Shown: positions 24,590 to 33,580 of the stretch, one piece after another | How the letters are laid out: each line of letters begins with the position of its first letter | How positions within the stretch are numbered: position 1 is the first letter of the stretch | NCBI GenBank assembly: GCA_964619125.1 | Contig: CAZUCA010000001.1 | Coordinates: 51,058-115,057 of the forward strand | Reading direction: 5' to 3' | Length of the DNA: 64,000 nucleotides | Origin: Owenweeksia sp964619125 | GTDB taxonomy: Bacteria; Bacteroidota; Bacteroidia; Flavobacteriales; Schleiferiaceae | Notes under the pieces: model-generated | What the model saw: the letters and a program-made list of their open reading frames with translations, nothing else | Told to the model about the DNA's origin: nothing | Database searches by the model: none | Made by a program: the position numbers and the translations under genes

Positions 24590-26383
24590 ATGAATTTGAG
24601 AAACATAGCCATTATTGCCCACGTTGACCACGGCAAAACCACCCTGGTGGATAAGATGCTGTTGGCGGGCAAACTTTTTAGCGACCACGAAACTCCCGGC
24701 GAGCTCATTATGGATAGCAATGACCTGGAGCGTGAGCGCGGTATCACCATCCTCGCCAAAAACGTATCGGTACGCTATAAAGATGTTAAAATTAATATCC
24801 TCGACACCCCTGGTCACAGTGACTTCGGTGGCGAAGTAGAGCGGGTACTGAATATGGCTGACGGTGTGGTATTGCTGGTGGATGCCTTTGAAGGACCGAT
24901 GCCGCAAACCCGCTTTGTATTGTCAAAAGCCCTCGAATTGGGCCTTAAGCCGGTAGTAGTGGTTAATAAGGTGGATAAGCCCAACTGTACCCCGGAGGAG
25001 GTGCACGAAATGGTTTTTGACCTTATGTTTAATCTCGACGCTACCGAAGATCAGCTTGATTTTGAAACGGTATACGGTAGTGCCAAAAACGGATGGATGG
25101 GGCCTGATTGGAAAAACCCAACCGATGATATCACTTATCTGCTCGACACTATTATAAAGGTTATTCCCTCCCCGGAGCAACGCGAAGGTACCCCCCAGAT
25201 GCTGATTACCAGCCTTGACTATTCTTCCTTTGTGGGAAGAATTGCCATCGGTCGGGTGCATCGTGGCAGCCTGAAGGCTAACCAGCCTATTACGCTGGTA
25301 AAGCGGGATGGCAGCAAAGTGAAGTCGCGCATTAAAGAGCTCTTTGTATTTGAAGGCTTTGAAAAGCGCAAGGTTGAGGAGGTGAGCAGTGGCGAGATTT
25401 GCGCCCTTACCGGAATTGAGGGCTTTGAAATTGGCGATACTGTGGCCGATGCCGAAAGTCCTGATGCGCTGCCTACCATCAAAATTGATGAGCCTACCAT
25501 GAGCATGACCTTTACCATTAACGACTCACCGTTTTTTGGTAAGGAGGGTAAATATGTGACCTCACGTCATATTAAGGAAAGGCTGGAGAAGGAAACTGAA
25601 AAGAACCTGGCCCTGCGGGTGGAAGAAACCGATTCGGCCGATACTTTTAACGTGTTTGGTCGCGGGGTGCTGCATTTGTCAGTGCTTATTGAAACCATGC
25701 GTCGCGAGGGCTATGAACTGCAAATTGGTCAACCCCAGGTTATCATTAAGGAGATTGACGGCGTAAAGCATGAACCAGTGGAGGACCTCTTTATTGATCT
25801 GCCTGAGGAGGTGAGCGGTAAAGCCATCGAAGCCATTACCCAGCGCAAGGGAGAAATGCTGCAAATGGTGCCCAAGGGCGACCAGATGCACCTGGAGTTT
25901 GAAATTCCATCGCGAGGTATTATTGGCTTGCGTAACTACCTGCTGACTGCCACTGCCGGTGAAGCGGTAATGTCTCACCGCTTTAAGGAGTTTCAGCCCC
26001 ATAAAGGAGCCCTGCCTGGTCGTCAGAACGGTTCATTGATCTCCTTGGAAACCGGTACCTCCATTCCTTATTCACTGAATAACCTGCAGGATCGCGGACG
26101 TTTCTTTATTCCGCCTAACCAGGAGATCTACGAAGGCCAGGTAATCGGTGAAAATAGCCGTGCCGGTGATCTTACGGTAAATGTTACCAAGACCAAGAAA
26201 CTGTCGAATATGCGTTCGGCCGGGGCAGATGATAAAATGCGTATCGCCCCTCACATTGAGTTTTCTCTGGAGGAAGCCCTTGAATATATTCAGGGTGACG
26301 AGTATGTGGAAGTAACGCCCAAGTCGATTCGCCTTCGCAAAATTCTGTTGAAAGAAACCGAGCGCAAGAGAGCGCCGAAATAG
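24590..26383 (+). CDS. typA: GTP-binding ribosome-associated factor TypA/BipA
   Basis: 597 residues from the ATG at 24590 (MNLRNIAIIAHVDHGKTTLV), the usual family start and length. A translation-factor GTPase. The P-loop is AHVDHGKT, switch I is ERERGITILAKN, G3 is DTPGHSDF and G4 is NKVDK. The domain II beta barrel and the BipA-specific C-terminal domain (SIRLRKILLKE) follow. It assists ribosome assembly and stress or low-temperature translation. Monocistronic, with a -7 promoter at 24555 and a terminator at 26395. Confidence 0.97.
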   Translation: MNLRNIAIIAHVDHGKTTLVDKMLLAGKLFSDHETPGELIMDSNDLERERGITILAKNVSVRYKDVKINILDTPGHSDFGGEVERVLNMADGVVLLVDAFEGPMPQTRFVLSKALELGLKPVVVVNKVDKPNCTPEEVHEMVFDLMFNLDATEDQLDFETVYGSAKNGWMGPDWKNPTDDITYLLDTIIKVIPSPEQREGTPQMLITSLDYSSFVGRIAIGRVHRGSLKANQPITLVKRDGSKVKSRIKELFVFEGFEKRKVEEVSSGEICALTGIEGFEIGDTVADAESPDALPTIKIDEPTMSMTFTINDSPFFGKEGKYVTSRHIKERLEKETEKNLALRVEETDSADTFNVFGRGVLHLSVLIETMRREGYELQIGQPQVIIKEIDGVKHEPVEDLFIDLPEEVSGKAIEAITQRKGEMLQMVPKGDQMHLEFEIPSRGIIGLRNYLLTATAGEAVMSHRFKEFQPHKGALPGRQNGSLISLETGTSIPYSLNNLQDRGRFFIPPNQEIYEGQVIGENSRAGDLTVNVTKTKKLSNMRSAGADDKMRIAPHIEFSLEEALEYIQGDEYVEVTPKSIRLRKILLKETERKRAPK

Positions 26384-26394
26384 ATACTGAAATT

Positions 26395-26424
26395 GAAAAA
26401 GCGGCTTTTGGCCGCTTTTTTTTT
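26395..26424 (+). terminator. Bidirectional terminator between typA and the SnoaL-like gene
   Basis: Stem AAGCGGC/GCCGCTT with loop TTTTG, followed by ten T on the plus strand. The minus strand also reads into five T, so it serves both convergent genes. Confidence 0.9.
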
Positions 26425-26431
26425 GTTCCGT

Positions 26432-26809
26432 TCACGATTGTGAATGGGGTGTATAGAAGAATTGTTCTTTTATCACCTTGCCATCGTCGTTGGTCTCATA
26501 GAGGCACACCTCCGATGATTTGCTGCGGCCCATACCTTTAAAGGTGGCGTCCATTTCCATGGTGCAGCTGAAGTAGCGATCGGCCACAATCGGGTCCGAA
26601 ATTGACATGCCGTGCATTTCCTCCACCATTTCACCGAACTCCCGGTTTTTTTTGCGCAGGCTGTCAAGTCCCTCGGTACGGGGTGGGGCATTGGCGCCAT
26701 CTGGTTCGATACCTACTGCATTATCAGCAAACAGTTCGTCATAGGCCTGGGCAAATTCGCCTTTGCGGCACAGCTCCACCAGGCGGTTGGCGGTTTCTTG
26801 AACTTTCAT
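26432..26809 (-). CDS. SnoaL-like / NTF2-fold protein
   Basis: 125 residues with no signal peptide or membrane segment. The helical N-terminus (VQETANRLVELCRKGEFAQAYDELFADNAVGIEPDG) followed by alternating strands (YFSCTMEMDATFKGMGRSKSSEVCLYE) matches small SnoaL-like NTF2-fold proteins. These include polyketide cyclases and many proteins of unknown role. No specific substrate can be deduced. It stands alone, convergent with typA. Confidence 0.7.
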   Translation of the reverse strand: MKVQETANRLVELCRKGEFAQAYDELFADNAVGIEPDGANAPPRTEGLDSLRKKNREFGEMVEEMHGMSISDPIVADRYFSCTMEMDATFKGMGRSKSSEVCLYETNDDGKVIKEQFFYTPHSQS

Positions 26810-26884
26810 AAAGATGCTTTTAAGAAATTAATGATTGAAGTTGTTATCCTTCTGAAGTTAAGAAATTTGGGCTTGCGAATGTTT

Positions 26885-27598
26885 TTATAGATGATTGATA
26901 ACAAAGCGGCAGGCTAAAGCTACCCCGATGCCGATACCCCAGCTTAACAAGGAACCGATTAAAACATATTCGGTGTGTTTGCGGTCGTGATTTTTGTCGC
27001 CAAAGCGCAGCAGACTTTTGGCAGCAACTAAAAAGCCCAGTACAGTGTAGGCACCAATGAGGATGCACATGAGGATGATTAAGCGCTCAAAATAGCCGAT
27101 CCATTTTCCGGCATTTTCCAGGGCGTAGGTGTCAGGAGGGTCGAGGATGAAACCCTTCATAAAATACATCAATATCATGCTGCTGGGGCGCAGCATCAGC
27201 ATTATGCCACAGCCTACAGCCAGTACTTGTCCGGTCAGTTCGCCTGGAAGCCACTCAAACAGGAGCGGACCGCCGGGATGAGAGCGGCTTAGGATAATGC
27301 TCAAAATGAAGATGACACTGGCATGAAAGGCCTGATCTATCAGGTAGCTTTTCAGATTGGAAGCTTGATGTGCTTTCCATACATCGCAGCTCCAATGGGT
27401 AATGGCGATAGTGAGCCATACCCACCATAATTCCAGTTTCCACAGGGCCAGGGCGGTAATAAGGGTGTGTACCAGAACGTGTTTCAGGAGACCGGTGGAA
27501 GCGGCTTTGCGTTGGTCGCGATCCTTGATCCAGCTAAGCGGTTGTAAGCTGTAGTCTGCCAGGAGGTGGATAAAGTATAGGAGCAGAAAGTACTTCAT
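26885..27598 (-). CDS. DUF3307 membrane protein
   Basis: 237 residues, highly hydrophobic with about six membrane segments. It opens with YFLLLYFIHLLADYSLQPLSWIKDRD, the typical DUF3307 start (HLLADY/F), followed by LLKHVLVHTLI and ITHWSCDVWKA. The function of DUF3307 is unknown. It follows satD by 34 bases in the same direction; SatD and DUF3307 genes occur together in other bacteria (family context), so a membrane partner controlled by SatD is likely. Confidence 0.8.
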   Translation of the reverse strand: MKYFLLLYFIHLLADYSLQPLSWIKDRDQRKAASTGLLKHVLVHTLITALALWKLELWWVWLTIAITHWSCDVWKAHQASNLKSYLIDQAFHASVIFILSIILSRSHPGGPLLFEWLPGELTGQVLAVGCGIMLMLRPSSMILMYFMKGFILDPPDTYALENAGKWIGYFERLIILMCILIGAYTVLGFLVAAKSLLRFGDKNHDRKHTEYVLIGSLLSWGIGIGVALACRFVINHL

Positions 27599-27632
27599 GG
27601 ACCAGGGGCTTATGGTGACTCCAATATCTGAA

Positions 27633-28268
27633 TTAATTTGTTTCGGTGAGATTCCCTACCCAACGCTGATAAAAGTCGAGGCCACTGGCCACGCTTTTCC
27701 AATGGGCCGATTCTATTCGCTTGTACACGGCCGAGGGGTTGATCCCCAATTGCTTTCCAATTTCCTCAAAGGTGTAAGCTTGTAATCGTCCTAAAACGGC
27801 TTCTGCCTGGAGGTGATTCCAGCTGCTGATATGCTCATCCATCAGTATTGCCAGAGCTTCCCAGGCCGCGTTGAGTATGGGATCTTTACTGGTGACTGCC
27901 AGGTTTATTTTTTCCTGTTTGAGACGTTCCAGCTGCCGACCCGAATAGCGAAAGGCTGTTCCATCAGAGCTGCTCAGGGTTCGCCCCTGCAGGCTTATTT
28001 CACCCAGCCCGATAGCTAAGCGGGCGTCAAGCGGTGGTTTGCGATCCCTGAATTGCTTTTTTAAGTGGCAGCGTAGCTTAATGGCTGCGGCTAGGGCATC
28101 GACCGGTTCCACCCGCAGTTGAAAATTGTCGCCCCGTTGAATATTGAAATCATTCCTGCTTATGGCCAGCCCGGGCAGCAGCTTCCATAAAAGCTGTTCC
28201 AGCTGTTGCCGCTGGAGGGTATTTAGGCTGGTAGAGTTGATAATGTCTCCGGTTATGATGGCTTGCAC
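27633..28268 (-). CDS. SatD-family protein with C-terminal helix-turn-helix
   Basis: 211 residues, starting at a GTG. The N-terminal part resembles the SatD family and also shows a pattern like class III nucleotidyl cyclases: ITGDIINST (D8), RGDNFQL (46-51) and RLAIGLGEI (83-91). The C-terminus has a helix-turn-helix (TFEEIGKQLGINPSAVYKRIESA, about 173-195). It may be a ligand-sensing transcription factor that regulates itself and DUF3307. Palindromic sequences at 28272-28310, directly upstream of the start, could be its own operator. Cyclase activity is not claimed. Confidence 0.7.
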   Translation of the reverse strand: MQAIITGDIINSTSLNTLQRQQLEQLLWKLLPGLAISRNDFNIQRGDNFQLRVEPVDALAAAIKLRCHLKKQFRDRKPPLDARLAIGLGEISLQGRTLSSSDGTAFRYSGRQLERLKQEKINLAVTSKDPILNAAWEALAILMDEHISSWNHLQAEAVLGRLQAYTFEEIGKQLGINPSAVYKRIESAHWKSVASGLDFYQRWVGNLTETN

Positions 28269-28271
28269 TTA

Positions 28272-28348
28272 TTCACCAATTTAGGTGAAAAATACAAATA
28301 TTTACCTAAAAAGCTAAATAAATGATATTTTTAGTTAAAAAGCTAAAT
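28272..28348 (-). promoter_or_regulatory. Palindromic operator region upstream of satD
   Basis: TTCACC-N6-GGTGAA (28272-28289) overlaps TTTAGGT-N17-ACCTAAA (28280-28310). Further upstream AAAAAGCTAAAT occurs twice (28308-28319 and 28337-28348; 29-base period, about three helical turns). The cluster lies directly before the GTG start and fits binding of a dimeric repressor, possibly SatD itself. Confidence 0.6.
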
Positions 28349-28429
28349 GGATAATATTTTCCAGGAAAAAATTGTCCTATGAGAGACCTTTGCGCCGTAC
28401 TGCCAGTACTAGCGAATCTCAACAGACCT

Positions 28430-30808
28430 ATGAAAAAGATAATACTAGCATTCACCATACTACTTACTGCCGGCCTCTCGGCTCAGCAGGGGCTGCTAAG
28501 CCTTTATGTGGTGAGTGGCAATAATGCTTTGGCCAACCACCCGGTGTGGCTCGATAAATTTGACAACAATGGCTTTATTGTGAGTAGCCTCCGTTTGCAA
28601 ACCAACGCCAGCGGTTACCTCGTCGATTCCTTGCCCTACAGTTACAGCTATGAATTTTACAGCTACGACTGTAATGGTAACTTTTATTCGCGCACTCAAA
28701 CCGTAAGCACTCCCAGTGTAAGTGATACCCTGTACCTGAGTTGTGCCATCCCAGCCAACAGTTGCCAGGCTCAATTAGCGCTGAACTCAAATACCGGTCT
28801 CAACCTAAGTTTGACCGACAGCTCTATAAATGTACCCGTCAATGCAGCCAGTGATTTTATTCAATGGAGTTGGGGCGATGGTCACTACGACACTACCTTT
28901 TCAGCAAATTCCTCTCTGAGCCATAACTACGCACAGGCAGGCACCTACCAGGTTTGTATTGATATATATCGCACTGATACCGCCAACAATAAAAGTGTGT
29001 GCTATGATAGCTATTGCGCCAGTTATACCGTAGGCAATCCGACCGCCAGCTGCCAGGCGTATTTCACAGTCAGTGGTACAGCCGGAACCCAGGTAAATTT
29101 CTCTAATAGCAGTGTGGCTAATAACTTTCCCTCCACCAGCACCATTGATTACCTCTGGACCTTTGGCGATGGCGATTCAGCCACCACCATTAATACCAGC
29201 CATTCATATGCGCAGAATGGCAGCTACAACGTGTGCCTTTACCAAACCGTGCGTGACTCTTCCGGCAATGTAATCTGCTCTTCCGATACCTGTATGCCTA
29301 TTCAATACAGCGGCGCACCCATCAGCGCATCCTGCGGGGCCCGCTTCGAGTATTTCTGGGGCGGCGGTCGCGATATTAAGTTTTTGCCCTTCCGCTCGGT
29401 AAACCCTCAACCCGACAGTATTTTTTACAGCTGGACCTTCGGCGATGGCAGCCCCGCTCAGATCGTTAGAACTCCCTTGCACACCTACGCCAGTAATGGC
29501 AACTACAGTGTATGTATGACCATGGTGGCCCTTGATAGTATTCAGGATACCATTTGTGTGACTAACTTCTGCGATACTGTGCAGCTAGGAGGAATAAATA
29601 GTTGCCCTCCCTATTTCACCGCTACTCCTGATTCAGCTAATGCGCTTAAATATGTACTTACCGATAGCAGCAGTTTGACGGTAGGCCCGGGAGAAGTGAA
29701 AAAGGTGCTCTGGCATATTGAGGATGGAGGCAATGGAATTCATTTCTTCAGCATGTCGGGCTGGAACAGCCATGGCAGTATTATCCAAAGCTGGAATGCC
29801 CCCGGAACCTATAATGTGTGTTTGTATGTAATGGTGGAAGATACTGTAAATGGTACCATTAGTTGTGGCGGGGTGTATTGCGATAGCCTGTCTGTAAATT
29901 TTAATCCTTTTTGCGTTACAACGCTAAATTCTACCGCAGATTCATTACCACTCCGTTATAATTTCCAGGCCAGCGTTATGACCGGTGGCGGGATAATGAT
30001 AGATAGCTCCAACAACGTATTTAGCTTTGGCGATGGGACCACGGCCGTTTTTAACGGGGTTGGCAACAGTACTACTCACACCTACCTGGCCGCAGGGACA
30101 TATGTAGTATGTGCACAAAGTAATTTCTACTTCCAGGGAAATCTTAGCTGTAGTAGTGTGGATTGCGATACGATAACGGTGGGAAGCACCCCCGGACCTT
30201 TCTGTAAAGCCGATTTCATCGTCGATACCGTAAACTCCTACCAAAACAACGTATACGTGTGGAATATGGCCGATCCGGCCTACAGCGATCCGGCTTACGG
30301 CTCGGCCCATACCTGGTACTTTGGTGATGGCGATAGCAGTAATACACCCTTCCCGGTTCATACTTATGCCGGTCCGGGCACGTATACACTCTGCCTTAAA
30401 ATAGAAGTCACCGATTCGCTGGGCAATTTCTGCAGTGATATGCATTGCGATACCATTGGCGTTGACTCGCTGGGCAACCTGCAGTATAAGAGTTGGAGCG
30501 GACCCTTTGTGCTGAATGTGCTGGATACCACTACCATTGGCTTGACTGAGGTGAGGCTGCCAGAAGTGGCGGTATACCCAAATCCCAGCAGTGGCAGGTT
30601 GGCGGTAGAATATTCAGATGCATTGCAGGGGGCGATTAATTACCAGGTATACGATATAAAAGGGGCCTTGTTGCGAAACGCCAAAATGACACTTAGTGCA
30701 GGTAAGGGAAGTCTGGACCTCAGTACTTTGCAGAATGGATTGTATATACTAACCCTCGATGACGGAGCCGGAACGATCAGTCAGCATCGCTTGCAAGTGA
30801 TCAGGTGA
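28430..30808 (+). CDS. PKD-repeat secreted protein with T9SS sorting domain
   Basis: 792 residues from the ATG at 28430 (MKKIILAFTILLTAGLSAQ signal peptide); the frame extends upstream without support. After an N-terminal prealbumin-like domain there are six PKD-like repeats, recognisable by WSWGDGHYD, YLWTFGDGD, YSWTFGDGS, a diverged WHIEDGG, FSFGDGT and WYFGDGD. Each is followed by HxYAxxGxYxVC and paired Cys residues. A type A T9SS sorting domain closes the protein (VAVYPNPSSGRLAVEY to LQVIR). It is a secreted, disulphide-rich surface protein of unknown ligand. The ECF sigma gene starts 99 bases downstream. Confidence 0.87.
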   Translation: MKKIILAFTILLTAGLSAQQGLLSLYVVSGNNALANHPVWLDKFDNNGFIVSSLRLQTNASGYLVDSLPYSYSYEFYSYDCNGNFYSRTQTVSTPSVSDTLYLSCAIPANSCQAQLALNSNTGLNLSLTDSSINVPVNAASDFIQWSWGDGHYDTTFSANSSLSHNYAQAGTYQVCIDIYRTDTANNKSVCYDSYCASYTVGNPTASCQAYFTVSGTAGTQVNFSNSSVANNFPSTSTIDYLWTFGDGDSATTINTSHSYAQNGSYNVCLYQTVRDSSGNVICSSDTCMPIQYSGAPISASCGARFEYFWGGGRDIKFLPFRSVNPQPDSIFYSWTFGDGSPAQIVRTPLHTYASNGNYSVCMTMVALDSIQDTICVTNFCDTVQLGGINSCPPYFTATPDSANALKYVLTDSSSLTVGPGEVKKVLWHIEDGGNGIHFFSMSGWNSHGSIIQSWNAPGTYNVCLYVMVEDTVNGTISCGGVYCDSLSVNFNPFCVTTLNSTADSLPLRYNFQASVMTGGGIMIDSSNNVFSFGDGTTAVFNGVGNSTTHTYLAAGTYVVCAQSNFYFQGNLSCSSVDCDTITVGSTPGPFCKADFIVDTVNSYQNNVYVWNMADPAYSDPAYGSAHTWYFGDGDSSNTPFPVHTYAGPGTYTLCLKIEVTDSLGNFCSDMHCDTIGVDSLGNLQYKSWSGPFVLNVLDTTTIGLTEVRLPEVAVYPNPSSGRLAVEYSDALQGAINYQVYDIKGALLRNAKMTLSAGKGSLDLSTLQNGLYILTLDDGAGTISQHRLQVIR

Positions 30809-30907
30809 TCGGCGGGCTCCGGCATCACCCGTTTAGAAAGTCAGCCTTTTAAAAGGGTAATTGAATAGATTTATTTGCAGTGAACCAATACAGCCTCAAC
30901 GGCTCCA

Positions 30908-31462
30908 GTGAAAAACCATAAAAGGATCATAAAACGATGCATAGCGAATCAGCGTAAGGCTCAGAATGAGCTTTACCGGGAGTGCTTTGACCTGATGATG
31001 AGTGCCTGCCTGCGCTATAGCAGTAGTCGTGATGAGGCCCTGGAATGGGTAAACCATGCCTTTTTAAAAGTGCTTCAGAACCTGAAGTCCTTTGACCTGG
31101 AACGCCCGCTGATGCCCTGGGTAAAAACGATTGCGGTGAATACCGCCCTTGATGCCTGCCGGCAGAAAGCCAGATCGAATGAATACCCCGAGACGGAGGA
31201 TAATTGGGAAGGGGGCCGGGTGGTTAGTTTGAACCACAGCTTGTCATGGGAGGAAAACGAATATATGCTCTTTCTGCTACAAGCTTTGCCTGAAAAGGAA
31301 AAGGAAGTATTTAACCTATATGCTATTGACGGTTTTTCGCATCGCGAAATAGCCGAGAGACTGGGCTGCACTGAACGCAGTTCTATACGCTACCTGGCTG
31401 CGGCGCGCCAGAAGCTCAAGGAAAAACTGATTATGACCGAATCCGGAATACGAAAGGTGTGA
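30908..31462 (+). CDS. ECF-family RNA polymerase sigma factor
   Basis: 184 residues starting at a GTG. Region 2 is YRECFDLMMSACLRYSSSRDEALEWVNHAFLKVLQNL with MPWVKTIAVNTALDACR. Region 4 is LPEKEKEVFNLYAIDGFSHREIAERLGC with a closing helix SSIRYLAAARQKLKEKL. It directs transcription of an unknown regulon on an envelope signal. The stop overlaps the start of the next gene by 4 bases (GTGA), so the two are translationally coupled, as sigma/anti-sigma pairs often are. Confidence 0.92.
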   Translation: MKNHKRIIKRCIANQRKAQNELYRECFDLMMSACLRYSSSRDEALEWVNHAFLKVLQNLKSFDLERPLMPWVKTIAVNTALDACRQKARSNEYPETEDNWEGGRVVSLNHSLSWEENEYMLFLLQALPEKEKEVFNLYAIDGFSHREIAERLGCTERSSIRYLAAARQKLKEKLIMTESGIRKV

Positions 31463-33099
31463 ACTGGATAGACAAAAAATATCGTGATAGCCTGGGGCAA
31501 CAGCAATTCTCTGATTCTGAGAAGGCGAGAGGCTGGGCTGGAATGGAGTCCATACTGGATAAACAAATGCCGGTGAGCTTTTGGCAAAGGCGCTGGGTGA
31601 AATTTACCGGTAGCGTGGGTCTGCTAATGCTCATCGGCCTGGGCAGCTGGCTTTTCTGGCCAGAAGCCAGGCCTGACGCCCAGTGGTTACCAGCTTTGGA
31701 AAATCAAAGCAGCCAGGACGTTTCGGAAAGCACACCGCAAAGTGGCCTTAAAAGCCTTAGCCGGGATGATGAGGAAGCACATTCCGTCGCTGCGGAGAAT
31801 CCGGCAGGGCAGCCTGCCCCCTCTCAGGTCGAAGCTGCCAGCCAACCTAATTCCCCCGCTGCAAATGCAGTAAACAGCGATGAATCCATGGTTGCTTCAA
31901 ACTCCCTTCTCAGCGATAAGGACGAGAATATTAAGCCTGCCACAACACCGCCGGCAGGAGGAGAGGTTGATACCCGGAAATTAACCGCAGCGGAGCCTGA
32001 GCTGGTAGCTGGAAATGTGCTTGCCGGCTCTGCACCGGCAACTCGGCCAGAGTCAGTAGTATCTGCAGCAGATCACACAGCTAATGCTGCAGTGGGGGTA
32101 GATCAGGAGCGTCCGGCAGGCCAAAGCTTTAATGGTGGCAATACCGTAGGTGGGGAGGGAAATCAGGCCCTTTCGCCGGCAGCAGTCACTGTTGGCAATA
32201 AGGAATCCCCTTCCGATTATCTGCAAATAGAGCCCAGGGATGTGGCAGAACAGCTCAGTCTGGCCACTACCGGCTCTGATAAGGAGATACGGCTTGATAG
32301 CAATACTATCGCGGCCAGTACCAGGTCAGGCTATAAGCTGCCTGATCTTGAAAATCTAAGGCTTAGCATCCGGGCTTTTGGCGGCTATAATTACGTGGGT
32401 AAAAGGCTTGAGCATTACAACGATGAGTATAGCCGTTATCGCTCCGAAAATGAAAAGGCTATCTACACCTTTAACCAGGGCTGGGAAGTAAGCTATCAGA
32501 TCAGCTCCCAATTATTTATTAGCAGTGGTTTTGAATATGCCCGCTACGGTGAGGTCCTCGATTATCAAATGGAGCAGGTTGACACCGCTTACCTCGACGG
32601 CCGCTATCATCACTTCAGCGATTTAGGGGGGCGGATCATCCAGCTGGATTCAGTACGCATCATTACCGGAATTTATCAGGGACACTGGAATTACCGCGCG
32701 GAATACGCCTATAATGACACAGCGGTAGAAGCCAATAATGGTCAAACCGAATTTGCTTACCTGGAGATACCACTTTTGTTAGGTTATCGCTTTACCAGGG
32801 GCAGGTTAAAACCTTATCTGCAAAGCGGCCTTTCCCTGGGCTTGCCTTTGCATCAACGTTATCGCTACCTAAATGACCAGCTTAGCGGTTTAGAGAGCAA
32901 TGAAAACACAGGGCTCAAGCCTCCTTTGCAATGGAATTACAAGTTGCGCCTGGGGGCTGAATATACCCTGGCTCCTCATTGGAGTGTACAATTTGATTTG
33001 AACAGCAGTTGGCAGCTGAAAGACATGCTGGAGCAGTCTGAAGCCCGGCAGCGCTATTATCGTATCGGGGCCCAGCTGGGCCTGGCCTATACTTTTTAA
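31459..33099 (+). CDS. Trans-envelope protein: cytoplasmic tail, inner-membrane anchor, long linker and outer-membrane barrel
   Basis: 546 residues, GTG start overlapping the sigma gene stop. Residues 1-48 are basic and cytoplasmic, 50-67 are one membrane segment (VGLLMLIGLGSWLFW), about 70-285 are an Ala/Pro/Ser/Glu-rich disordered linker, and about 295-546 form a beta barrel of the PorT/OMP_b-brl type. The barrel ends in YRIGAQLGLAYTF with a terminal Phe, the Bam signal. It would span both membranes. Coupling to the sigma gene suggests that the short cytoplasmic end holds the sigma factor and the barrel senses the outside; this is inference. No classical anti-sigma zinc motif is seen. Confidence 0.72.
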   Translation: MNWIDKKYRDSLGQQQFSDSEKARGWAGMESILDKQMPVSFWQRRWVKFTGSVGLLMLIGLGSWLFWPEARPDAQWLPALENQSSQDVSESTPQSGLKSLSRDDEEAHSVAAENPAGQPAPSQVEAASQPNSPAANAVNSDESMVASNSLLSDKDENIKPATTPPAGGEVDTRKLTAAEPELVAGNVLAGSAPATRPESVVSAADHTANAAVGVDQERPAGQSFNGGNTVGGEGNQALSPAAVTVGNKESPSDYLQIEPRDVAEQLSLATTGSDKEIRLDSNTIAASTRSGYKLPDLENLRLSIRAFGGYNYVGKRLEHYNDEYSRYRSENEKAIYTFNQGWEVSYQISSQLFISSGFEYARYGEVLDYQMEQVDTAYLDGRYHHFSDLGGRIIQLDSVRIITGIYQGHWNYRAEYAYNDTAVEANNGQTEFAYLEIPLLLGYRFTRGRLKPYLQSGLSLGLPLHQRYRYLNDQLSGLESNENTGLKPPLQWNYKLRLGAEYTLAPHWSVQFDLNSSWQLKDMLEQSEARQRYYRIGAQLGLAYTF

Positions 33100-33141
33100 G
33101 TAAATAGTTAGAGTTGTGTTGGAACGATGCCCGGTCTCTGC

Positions 33142-33171
33142 AAGCGCTTTTACAGGATAGGAAAGCGCTTT
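33142..33171. terminator. Hairpin between two convergent genes
   Basis: Perfect inverted repeat AAGCGCTTT/AAAGCGCTT with an 11-base loop, placed between the barrel gene and the convergent rhodanese gene. The U-run is short (TTT), so the terminator call is tentative. Confidence 0.5.
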
Positions 33172-33182
33172 CGGGGGCCGGG

Positions 33183-33500
33183 TTATCTCTGCACAGCCGC
33201 TTTTACACTACCCCAGCTACCTCCGTTCATGCATTCCAGGCCTTGCTTTGAAAGCATAGCGTTGGCTTGGGCGCTTCGCATTCCTGAAGCACAGCACAAC
33301 ACCAGGGGTTTGTTGATTTTTTTGATCTCTGGTAGCCGTTGGTTTAGATTGTTCAGAGGAATGTTTTTAGAACCCGGCACATGGCCACTGGCAAATTCAC
33401 CGGGGGTGCGCACATCAATTACCACTCCACCACGATCAAGCATCTCTTTGATCCGTTGCGACTTACTGCTGCCACCAAATATCTTTTGAAAAAATCCCAT
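33183..33500 (-). CDS. Single-domain rhodanese-like protein
   Basis: 105 residues, one rhodanese domain: VVIDVRTPGEFASGHVPGSKNIPL and the active-site loop beginning at Cys70 (CASGMRS). Probably a cytoplasmic sulfurtransferase carrying persulfide on Cys70. The N-terminal MGFFQKIFGG is short and not a signal peptide. The neighbours give no further clue. Confidence 0.88.
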   Translation of the reverse strand: MGFFQKIFGGSSKSQRIKEMLDRGGVVIDVRTPGEFASGHVPGSKNIPLNNLNQRLPEIKKINKPLVLCCASGMRSAQANAMLSKQGLECMNGGSWGSVKAAVQR

Positions 33501-33580
33501 TTCTTATTTTTAAGGTTCAAGGGGCAAACTTAGGCCAGTTGTTTATAATTCTTGGTAACGCTGGTTACCCAGCCAGCCTG

